Shown here in pieces: positions 7,601 to 13,885 of a stretch of DNA of 13,885 nt. The notes under the pieces were generated by a model. The model did no database searches, was not told the DNA's origin, and was given only the letters and a program-made list of their open reading frames with translations. The stretch is from CAVSWN01 sp046728115 (GTDB lineage Bacteria; Acidobacteriota; Vicinamibacteria; Vicinamibacterales; CAVVIG01), in the NCBI GenBank assembly GCA_046728115.1, contig JBKPDW010000351.1, forward strand, positions 1 through 13,885. The letters are read 5' to 3'. Within the stretch, counting starts at the first letter, position 1; every line of letters starts with the position of its first letter. The position numbers and the translations under genes are program-made.

Positions 7601-8491
7601 CTAGCGCTCGACGAGCTCGATGGCAGCCTCGGCCCGCAGGGCAAAACGCCCTCGCGCCGTCGACACGAGCTGGAGATCCGGGCATTTCTCGCGGAAGCGA
7701 TGCCGCAGCAGAATCAGGCGGCTCTCGAGGTTGTCCTTCACCGGCGGCAACCCCAAGGACGCGTCGAGCCGCATCTCACGGTTGGAGAAGTCGGTCCGGC
7801 CTGTCCGCTTCGATTCGCCCAGCACCTTCCACAGAATCCGCGCCGGGATGTTCCGAATCAGGTACTGATCATCCACGAATATCGCATCGTCACTGCGATA
7901 GTAGATGAACCTCCGGCACCGGGCAGCCCGTTGTCGCGCATGACGTGCTGCGTGGCGGAGCAGCTCGCTTGGTCGCAACGAAGGGTTCGGGTCCTTCGTC
8001 GGGCCGGTCGAGCATGCGATCGATTCCAAGCGCAATTTGATTGGCGATGATCTCGAGATATGCCTCGTGCCATTCGCCGAATCGCATGGGGTCTCGATCC
8101 TCGGCCATGAAGACGCCGATCAGGCGGTCTCCCACGATGAGCGGAATGACGAGAATGCTTTGCGCGTCGGGGAGGCCGGGGAGCGGAATCTCCGCGGCGA
8201 GATCGCGGCGGCCGGCGGCTGTCTCACGTCGAATCGCGCGGCCGTACCGCAGGTCGCCCTCGAGGCTCGTCAGGCCCAGCAGGCGCCGCTCGCGCGCGAC
8301 CGTCCCAATCAGCCCTTTCCCAACAGCCGCCTCCGCACCCCAACAGCCGCCTCCGCACCGATCCCGCTCTGGCCATACCCTCGGCTCGCGAGCGTGACGA
8401 GACGGCGGCCCGTCTCATCACAGCTCGATTCCACGCTCGGCCCTCGTGCTGTTTGAATCGCGCGGACGATTTTCGCTACGCCGGCGTACAT
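7601..8491 (-). pseudogene. Frameshifted GAF plus winged-helix-like regulator
   Basis: Three overlapping minus-strand frames together read as one protein. Frame 1 (from ATG 8491) gives GRRLVTLASRGYGQSGIGAE and dies at TGA 8309, just after a 20-bp tandem duplication. Frame 2 carries the rest of a GAF domain (AEIPLPGLPDAQSILVIPLI, then GDRLIGVFMAEDRDPMRFGE, then EIIANQIALGIDRML) and stops at 7890. Frame 3 carries a C-terminal helical domain with FIYYRSDDAIFVDDQYLI, RILWKVLGES, NREMRLDASLGLPPVKDNLE and RGRFAL, ending at TAG 7601; it resembles a winged-helix output module. Removing 20 bp and one extra base (in the CCTCC run near 7910-7914) gives 870 nt, exactly 290 codons in one frame. The N-terminal part of the GAF domain looks short, so the 5' end may be lost as well. 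It faces the dab operon head to head and may once have sensed a signal for it, which is inference. Sequencing error is a possible alternative for the one-base shift. Confidence 0.75.
8319..8359. repeat. 20-bp tandem duplication breaking the GAF gene
   Basis: A 20-bp unit (caacagccgcctccgcaccc) occurs twice back to back, and the perfect period-20 identity covers 41 bp. As 20 is not a multiple of three, the second copy shifts the reading frame of the minus-strand GAF gene and brings in a stop at 8309. Deleting one copy joins two halves of a GAF domain (GIGAEAAVG to KGLIGTVARERRL) without a seam, which is strong evidence that the duplication came after the intact gene. Confidence 0.9.
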
Positions 8492-8510
8492 GGAGGCGCG
8501 ATGCGAACGG

Positions 8511-8516
8511 TATAAT
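8511..8516 (+). promoter_or_regulatory. Candidate -10 element TATAAT of the dab operon
   Basis: A perfect TATAAT lies 18 nt before the dabA ATG at 8535, in the 43-nt gap between the GAF remnant and dabA. No -35 match is seen 16-18 nt upstream and no Shine-Dalgarno precedes the ATG. A transcript from here would have a leader of about 12 nt or less. Confidence 0.5.
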
Positions 8517-8526
8517 TGAATCAATT
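8514..8526. promoter_or_regulatory. Palindrome overlapping the dabA -10 region, possible operator
   Basis: AATTGAATCAATT is a perfect 6-1-6 inverted repeat, AT-only except for one G and one C, in otherwise GC-rich DNA. It overlaps the end of the TATAAT and the expected transcription start, a position where a dimeric repressor would block the promoter. No regulator that would bind it is identified. It could simply be the AT-rich melting region. Confidence 0.35.
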
Positions 8527-8534
8527 TCGTTTTG

Positions 8535-11528
8535 ATGCACGGTCACGCCCTTCGCGATCCCAGCTCGCAGCACCACACCCTCAAGCGCGTAATCGACCGG
8601 CTGGCGCAATTGTTGCCGGCGCAGGGTCCGATCAGCATTTTCATCCACCACAACACGCTGCATGCGTTCGAACACCTGCCGTTCGAAGATGCGGTCGAGC
8701 ACGCCGCCGAGCGGCTCGGTTGCCAGCCGTTTCTGTCGGAATCGCGCTATCGCAACAAGTTGATGTCCGGGCGCATTCGGGCGCGCGATGTCGAAGCACT
8801 CCTCGAGGAGCAACTGGGTACCGCGGGCATGACCGAGATTGCGGGCGCCGCCTCGCGATTCGATCTGTGGCGAGCCGTCGTGCTGCACGGCATTCCCGAA
8901 GTCACTGGTCGAGAGCTCGCGTGGATCCTGGATGAAACCACAGCGTTGTCGCGGTTTCGGACCGATGTGCCGGCTCCTGCCCGATCGGAATCGGCCGCGC
9001 TGCGTGACCTCGATGGCAACGTGGTGGAGGAGCCGCGTGCTGTGCGCCTCCTGTGGGATGCCTGTCTCCATGCGGTTGAACGCGCAGGTGAGGCGCCAGC
9101 GATCGTCCAGACAAGACTGAAGCGTCATCGTGACCTTCTCCAGGCGGAATGCGGCCTCGACACCGACGAGTGGATCCATCCGCCTTTCATACGGTTTATT
9201 GCGGGCTACCTCGACCAGGGCCTCGCGCACTGGTCCATGCCGGCGAGAGGTCAGGGCATCCACGGTTGCTTCCTGTCCCTTTACAACACATCGCTCGCGG
9301 CGCAGTGCGGGCCATGGGCGCGAACGCTCCCACGCATCGTTGCGGAGGAGAGAGCTGCTGGCAGAAATGCGCTGGCCTCGCTCGAGCATTCTCTTGCGGT
9401 GCTCGGTGTCGCGGACGATGAGACCTCCGACTTTTTGACGGCTACGCTCCTGGCGTTGCGAGGGTGGGCCGGGATGGTGCGTCAATTCGAAGAGCGTCCC
9501 GACCGAGTCCCGGCACGAGAGCTTCCGACGACGCTGGCGGGTTACCTCGCAGTTCGTCTCTTGTTCGAGCGAGCGGCGATTGACCACGCCATACGACAAC
9601 TCGCATTCGAAGGAACTCCGTCGCAGCTGGGGGCCTTCCTGCAAAGCCGCACGCCGCATCCGGGGGGACCGGCGCCTGCCGAGCGTGCCTGGCCGCTGTT
9701 TCACGTGGCGCAGCTCTGTGGGCTAGATGCCTCGATTGTGGACCAATGGACCGCGCGCGATGTCGCGGAGATCGAATTCGAACTGCAAGAACTCAGTGGT
9801 GTACGCCGGCGTCGGATCCTGCACCAGGCGTTCGAACGAGCGATTCGCCATCGATTCTATGACGCGCTGATGCGTCATCCATCGAGAGAACCTCCTCGGG
9901 CTCCCGCGTTTCAAGCAGTCTTTTGTCTCGACGAACGAGAGGAATCATTCCGTCGCCATCTCGAAGAAGTAGAACCGTCCTGCGAGACATTCGGCACACC
10001 CGGGTTCTTCAACGTGGCGATGTACCATCAAAGCGCTTCCGACGCCCATCCACGGCCGCTGTGTCCCGTCGCGATCCGCCCCGACCATTACGTGGCTGAA
10101 ATCGAGCAGGATGCCGAGGGTTTCGCCGGGCAGTCGCGCCGCGTTCAACGGCGCGCTGCAGGGTTTCTCGGCTACAACGTGCACCTGGGAAGCCGAATGC
10201 CGGTCCGCGGCGCCGTCCTGATGACGGTGTTCGGTTGGTTCATGCTGATCCCATTGGTGTTGCGAGTGGTATTCCCCTGGCTCGCATCACGGTGGAGTCG
10301 CCTCCAAGAGACGTCGATCACCCCTCCGCGAACTCGCCTGCGCCTCGATCGTGACGACACATATCCGCCAATAGGAACGGCCGCTGGGTTCACGCTGAGA
10401 GAAATGGCGGACATTGTCCGCCGCGTTCTCGAGGATATCGGGATCAGCCGTCGCCTCTCGTCTCTTGTTCTCGTCGTCGGGCACGGATCCATCAGCCTCA
10501 ATAACCCTCATGAGTCCGCGCACGACTGCGGAGCGTGCGGGGGTGGGCGTGGCGGCCCAAACGCCCGTGCGTTCTCGCAGATGGTTAACGACCGACGTGT
10601 GCGCGATCTCCTGGCGGCCGACGGACTGAGCATCCCGCCATCCACCTGGTTCGTCGGTGCCGAACGCAACACGTGCAACAACACGGTCACGTTGTTCGAC
10701 GAGGATCTCGTACCGGTTCAATGGCAACCACTCCTCGAACGGGCCAAACAGGCGATCGAGACCGCCAGACGGCGCGAGGCACATGAACGGTGCCGGCGTT
10801 TCGACGCCGTGCCACGCTGGTATCCACCGTTGGCCGCACTCGCTCATGTCCAGGGACGAGCCGCCGATCTGGCGCAACCTCGCCCGGAGTACGGTCACGC
10901 GACCAACGCGTTCTGTGTGATCGGCAGGCGGAGCCGAACCGCGGGATTGTTCCTGGACCGACGCGCGTTCCTCGTCTCCTACGACCCGACCGAGGATGTG
11001 GATGGTGCCATTCTGGCGCGAATCATGGCGGCGGTTGTTCCCGTCGTTGCCGGCATCAGCCTCGAGTACTACTTCAGTTACGTCGATCCCTCCGGCTACG
11101 GGTGCGGAACCAAACTGCCGCACAACGTCACGTCGCTGCTCGGTGTGATGGATGGTGCGCAGAGCGATCTGCGGACCGGGCTTCCGTGGCAAATGGTCGA
11201 GATCCACGAGCCAACGCGGCTGGCGATTGTGGTCGAAGCAGCCCCCGATTGCGTCTGGCGAGCCGTGCACACAAACCCTTCCCTCGAACGGCTTGTTCGA
11301 AACCGCTGGATCTGGCTGGCCTGTCTCGACCCGCGTTCTGGCGCATTGTGGGAGTGCAGGTCCACAGGGTTTGCCCCGCACACTGCCGAACATGCCCTTG
11401 CGGTCGTCACGGGAGAATCCGCCACGTGGTATCAGGGCAAACGTGGGTTTCTTCCGCCGGTCACGATCGTGCCGGAGCGGTCGGCAGCTCCGGGCCAGGA
11501 CCTTCCGCACGCGGGTCAATACCCATGA
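8535..11528 (+). CDS. dabA: DabA, inorganic-carbon transporter subunit (DUF2309)
   Basis: A 997-residue DUF2309 protein. In the DAB system, DabA is a cytoplasm-facing, beta-carbonic-anhydrase-like subunit that binds zinc and is thought to turn CO2 into bicarbonate, energised by the ion flux through DabB. Numbered from this ATG, the sequence shows C464 and D466 in FCLDEREESF, H650 in VVGHGSISL and C665 in HDCGACGGG. The spacing from H to C (15) equals that of the reported H. neapolitanus DabA2 ligands C351, D353, H524 and C539, and D to H is 184 against 171. One hydrophobic stretch (about 559-584, VLMTVFGWFMLIPLVLRVVF) may touch the membrane or DabB. The protein is longer than the roughly 830-residue Halothiobacillus form. 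ATG 8535 is preferred over the adjacent TTG 8532; neither has a Shine-Dalgarno. The stop overlaps dabB in ATGA. Long antisense frames here are GC shadows. Confidence 0.93.
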   Translation: MHGHALRDPSSQHHTLKRVIDRLAQLLPAQGPISIFIHHNTLHAFEHLPFEDAVEHAAERLGCQPFLSESRYRNKLMSGRIRARDVEALLEEQLGTAGMTEIAGAASRFDLWRAVVLHGIPEVTGRELAWILDETTALSRFRTDVPAPARSESAALRDLDGNVVEEPRAVRLLWDACLHAVERAGEAPAIVQTRLKRHRDLLQAECGLDTDEWIHPPFIRFIAGYLDQGLAHWSMPARGQGIHGCFLSLYNTSLAAQCGPWARTLPRIVAEERAAGRNALASLEHSLAVLGVADDETSDFLTATLLALRGWAGMVRQFEERPDRVPARELPTTLAGYLAVRLLFERAAIDHAIRQLAFEGTPSQLGAFLQSRTPHPGGPAPAERAWPLFHVAQLCGLDASIVDQWTARDVAEIEFELQELSGVRRRRILHQAFERAIRHRFYDALMRHPSREPPRAPAFQAVFCLDEREESFRRHLEEVEPSCETFGTPGFFNVAMYHQSASDAHPRPLCPVAIRPDHYVAEIEQDAEGFAGQSRRVQRRAAGFLGYNVHLGSRMPVRGAVLMTVFGWFMLIPLVLRVVFPWLASRWSRLQETSITPPRTRLRLDRDDTYPPIGTAAGFTLREMADIVRRVLEDIGISRRLSSLVLVVGHGSISLNNPHESAHDCGACGGGRGGPNARAFSQMVNDRRVRDLLAADGLSIPPSTWFVGAERNTCNNTVTLFDEDLVPVQWQPLLERAKQAIETARRREAHERCRRFDAVPRWYPPLAALAHVQGRAADLAQPRPEYGHATNAFCVIGRRSRTAGLFLDRRAFLVSYDPTEDVDGAILARIMAAVVPVVAGISLEYYFSYVDPSGYGCGTKLPHNVTSLLGVMDGAQSDLRTGLPWQMVEIHEPTRLAIVVEAAPDCVWRAVHTNPSLERLVRNRWIWLACLDPRSGALWECRSTGFAPHTAEHALAVVTGESATWYQGKRGFLPPVTIVPERSAAPGQDLPHAGQYP

Positions 11529-12889
11529 TGTCGACCGTTCCCCTCGAGTGGATGGTCCTCGTCGGAGTCGGCTCGCCCATGGCCCTGCTTGCGTTGCTTG
11601 GAGCCGCCTCGCTCCTCAACCGGCCATTACCAGAGCGATGGACGGGAAAGCTCGCTGCGGCCTCGATGATGACCTCCTGTGCCGCGCTGTCGGTGGCGCT
11701 CGTGGTGTACGGCACGACCAGGATGGAAACGACGCTTCTGTCGTACGGTGCATGGTCGGCCTCCCACGAAGGCGGCATCGCAATCGAGTTCCTCGTGGAC
11801 AGGCTCTCGCTCGCGTTCGCGGCCCTCTCTGCCGCCATCGCCGGCGTGGTGTCGGCATTCTCGAATCGATATCTGCACCGCGAGTCGGGTTATAACCGCT
11901 ATTTCGTCCTGCTCGCGATGTTCGTGACGGGCATGCTGCTCGTCGCGGTGGCTGGCAACGTCGAGGTCCTCTTTGCCGGATGGGAGTTCGTGGGCCTCAG
12001 CTCGGCGCTGCTCGTGGCTTTTTTTCACGAGCGGCCCGCACCGGTGTCGAATGCGCTTCGTGTCTTCTCGGTCTACCGCATCAGCGACGCCGCGATGCTG
12101 TCGGCGACCGTGCTGCTCCATCACGTCGCAGGCAGTGGGAGTCTCTCGCTGCTCTTTGGCGGCAACGCCCGAGCCGCGGTGGATCTGACAGGAAGCAGCG
12201 CCACGGTCATCGCCGTGCTACTCATCGTGGCCGTTGCTGGTAAGAGCGCGCTCCTACCGTTTTCGGGTTGGCTACCGCGGGCGATGGAGGGGCCCACACC
12301 CTCGAGTGCCGTCTACTACGGATCCCTGTCGATTCACGCCGGTTGCTTTCTGCTGCTGCGGTCGGCGCCGCTGCTCGAACGGGTGGCCGTCGCTCGTCTT
12401 CTGGCAGGCGCACTTGGTGCAGCCACGGCCGTGTTCGCGGGGATCACCACGCGCGTGCAGAGCGATGTCAAGTCGTCGCTGGCGTACGCGTCATTGACCC
12501 AAGTGGGGATCATCGTTGTCGAAATCGCGTTCGGGTGGTACACGATCGCGTTGGTCCATCTGGCTGGACACGCCTGCTTTCGTCTTCTGCAGTTCCTGAG
12601 CGCGCCGAACGTCCTGCACGATCTGCACGGCATTGAAGCAGCCATTGGGGAACGACCCTCCACAACCGTCGGCTACTTGGAAGCGATGACTTCGGATCGC
12701 GTCGGCCGACGGCTATTTCTTCTCGCGCTCGAGCGCGGATTCCTCGACAGCATCCTGGATCGCTTCATCGTGGAGCCGTTTTATCGCCTGGCGCGCTGGC
12801 TGACTCGGCTCGACGGCTTCTTGTGCGACGCCATGATTCCCACGCAATTCTCTCTGCTCGTGGAGGGCGAAGACGACCAGGATGAGTGA
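11525..12889 (+). CDS. dabB: DabB, NuoL/Mrp-type proton-channel subunit
   Basis: A 454-residue membrane protein of the proton-antiporter family shared with complex I NuoL/M/N and Mrp antiporters. It is expected to carry a cation (H+ or Na+) down its gradient and energise DabA. The key charged residues are present: E154 in AGWEFVGLSSAL (TM5), K240 in VAGKSALLPFSGWL (TM7) and K316 in QSDVKSSLAYASL (TM8), with H346 and H349 in LVHLAGHACF. The signature PRAMEGPTPSSAVYYGSLS (251-269) is of the DabB type, with Tyr where NuoL has His. It lacks the long C-terminal lateral helix of NuoL. ATG 11525 overlaps the dabA stop (ATGA); a second ATG follows at 11528. The frame runs open far into dabA (from 10790), but that part is a shadow. 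The end overlaps the next gene by 8 nt. Confidence 0.92.
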   Translation: MMSTVPLEWMVLVGVGSPMALLALLGAASLLNRPLPERWTGKLAAASMMTSCAALSVALVVYGTTRMETTLLSYGAWSASHEGGIAIEFLVDRLSLAFAALSAAIAGVVSAFSNRYLHRESGYNRYFVLLAMFVTGMLLVAVAGNVEVLFAGWEFVGLSSALLVAFFHERPAPVSNALRVFSVYRISDAAMLSATVLLHHVAGSGSLSLLFGGNARAAVDLTGSSATVIAVLLIVAVAGKSALLPFSGWLPRAMEGPTPSSAVYYGSLSIHAGCFLLLRSAPLLERVAVARLLAGALGAATAVFAGITTRVQSDVKSSLAYASLTQVGIIVVEIAFGWYTIALVHLAGHACFRLLQFLSAPNVLHDLHGIEAAIGERPSTTVGYLEAMTSDRVGRRLFLLALERGFLDSILDRFIVEPFYRLARWLTRLDGFLCDAMIPTQFSLLVEGEDDQDE

Positions 12890-13885
12890 CGCTCTGCTGT
12901 GGCTCGCCGGGGTCGTGGCGCTGCCAGCGCTCGTGGCGGCCTCATCTCTTTTCAGCGTCGATGTCGAGCGACTCCGACGGCTCGCCGTTACGTCGTCAGT
13001 CGCGATGCTATTGGCGGCGATGGCCATCACCATTTCTCATCGCCTGCAGGCCGTAGCGATCCGCACGTCTGCGCTCAGCTGGGCTCCGGGCGGAGAGGCG
13101 ATCATTCGCATTGACCCACTCTCGGCGGTACTGTTGCCGTTCGCGGCCGGCATGTGGCTGCTGACCGTCGCCGTCACACCACGGGCGGCGCTCGATCGCG
13201 GCGGATTGCGTCGGACAGCTCTTGCGACACTCATCACAGTCGCATCCTTCCTCACCGAAAGCGCGGTTGTTCTGCTGCTGCTGTCAATCGCGTCCGTCTG
13301 GACGTTCCTGTCCGCGCTTGCGCATCCGGCGCACCGCTATCAACGCCGGATCGTTGCCGCCTATCTTGGTTTCTCGACGCTGCTCTTTGGCGCCGGGGTC
13401 GTGCTCCTGATCTGGCCTCACGCGCAGGGCACGACGGTCGAAAGGGTGGGGATGTGGTTGGTCGTCGTGGCGGCGCTCGTGCGGAAAGGAATCTTTCCTT
13501 TCCATGCGTGGGTGCCAGAAGTCTTCGATCACGGGCGCCTCGGCCCGGCCATTCTGTTCAGCGCGCCCCAACTGGGCGCGTACGTGACGGTGGTGCTGAT
13601 CGTGCCCCGCGCGTCGCCCGACGTGCTGCGGCTGGTCGCGATCCTGGCGCTCGGTACGGCAGTGTATGGAGCGGCCCTGGCGCTCGTCCAGACGAGCGCC
13701 CGCCGCGCGTGCGGGTACCTCTTCATGAGTCAGTCAGCGCTGGTGATGGCGGGGCTCGACTGCACGAGCGTGAGCGCCCTGGCGGGAGGACTGGTCGTGT
13801 GGTTATCGGCGGGGCTGGCGTTCGCCGGACTCGCCCGTTGCGTTCTCGTTCTCGAAGCTCGCCGCGGGCGCCTCGACCTCACCAC
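12882..13885 (+). CDS. Second NuoM/MrpD-like membrane subunit of the dab operon (partial)
   Basis: A frame from ATG 12882 stays open to the right edge (334 codons). It is very hydrophobic, with about nine membrane segments, and overlaps the dabB stop by 8 nt, so it is almost surely co-translated. Homology to the proton-antiporter family is seen in RIDPLSAVLLPFAAGMWLL (76-94), VRKGIFPFHAWVPEVF (200-215, matching the NuoM-type K-x-P-x-x-PFHxWLPDA), LFSAPQLGAYVTVVLIV (225-241) and GYLFMSQSALVMAGL (278-292). K202 keeps the TM7 lysine. The TM5 region (SAVVLLLLSIASVWTFLSAL, 127-146) lacks the usual WE glutamate, and the TM8 motif reads QTSARRACGYLF with Arg instead of Lys. It may be a second ion-conducting subunit, or a structural one that has partly lost proton-path residues. 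The C-terminus is cut off, so later residues cannot be judged. Confidence 0.8.
   Translation, partial: MSDALLWLAGVVALPALVAASSLFSVDVERLRRLAVTSSVAMLLAAMAITISHRLQAVAIRTSALSWAPGGEAIIRIDPLSAVLLPFAAGMWLLTVAVTPRAALDRGGLRRTALATLITVASFLTESAVVLLLLSIASVWTFLSALAHPAHRYQRRIVAAYLGFSTLLFGAGVVLLIWPHAQGTTVERVGMWLVVVAALVRKGIFPFHAWVPEVFDHGRLGPAILFSAPQLGAYVTVVLIVPRASPDVLRLVAILALGTAVYGAALALVQTSARRACGYLFMSQSALVMAGLDCTSVSALAGGLVVWLSAGLAFAGLARCVLVLEARRGRLDLT

Noticed and set aside
7858..8135. Several small separate genes in the 7601-8491 region
   Set aside because: The pieces join into one GAF/winged-helix protein when two frameshifts are undone, so they are fragments of one gene rather than independent small genes.
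8418..9704. 428-residue open frame on the minus strand opposite dabA
   Set aside because: It lies antisense to the well-supported DUF2309 sequence, is rich in Arg, and shows no domain; it is a high-GC shadow frame.
10287..11519. 410-residue open frame on the minus strand opposite the dabA 3' half
   Set aside because: It shows no recognisable motif and lies fully antisense to conserved DabA sequence including the zinc-site region.
10790..11524. N-terminal extension of DabB within dabA
   Set aside because: The extra 245 residues are Arg/Pro/Ser-rich and unlike any membrane protein, while the ATGA overlap gives a proper DabB N-terminus at 11525.

Overview
This is a GC-rich, densely coded chromosomal segment. 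The gene families suggest an Acidobacteriota bacterium, perhaps of the Vicinamibacteria type. The clues are a DUF305-like gene coupled to an LVIVD-repeat protein, an NHL-repeat protein, a GAF plus winged-helix regulator of a style common in that phylum, and TATAAT elements close to start codons that lack a Shine-Dalgarno site. This is inference from family content; no marker gene (rRNA, ribosomal protein) is present. I see no tRNA, rRNA, CRISPR, insertion sequence or phage gene.

Left part (1-2283): the tail of a DUF305-like protein is translationally coupled (ATGA) to a large exported LVIVD-repeat beta-propeller protein. It converges on a hybrid histidine kinase (2284-4566, minus strand) with PAS, GAF, HisKA, HATPase and receiver domains. 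No response regulator with an output domain lies nearby.

Middle part (4567-7576): a 197-bp divergent intergenic region separates the kinase from a secreted NHL-repeat propeller. Next come a two-domain extradiol ring-cleavage dioxygenase of the catechol 2,3-dioxygenase type, in which one conserved active-site His appears to be Tyr, and a six-helix membrane protein of unknown family.

Right part (7601-13885): a decayed GAF/winged-helix regulator gene on the minus strand is broken by a 20-bp tandem duplication and by a second one-base frameshift. It lies head to head with a DAB-type inorganic-carbon uptake operon: dabA (DUF2309), dabB (NuoL-like) and a third gene, open at the right edge, for a second proton-antiporter-type membrane protein. 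All three genes overlap (ATGA, then 8 nt), so they are probably one translationally coupled transcript. The strongest lead is this three-gene layout. The third subunit keeps the TM7 lysine but seems to have lost the TM5 glutamate and to carry arginine at the TM8 lysine position. The canonical DAB pump has one DabA and one DabB, so this may be a variant with a second, partly degenerate membrane subunit.
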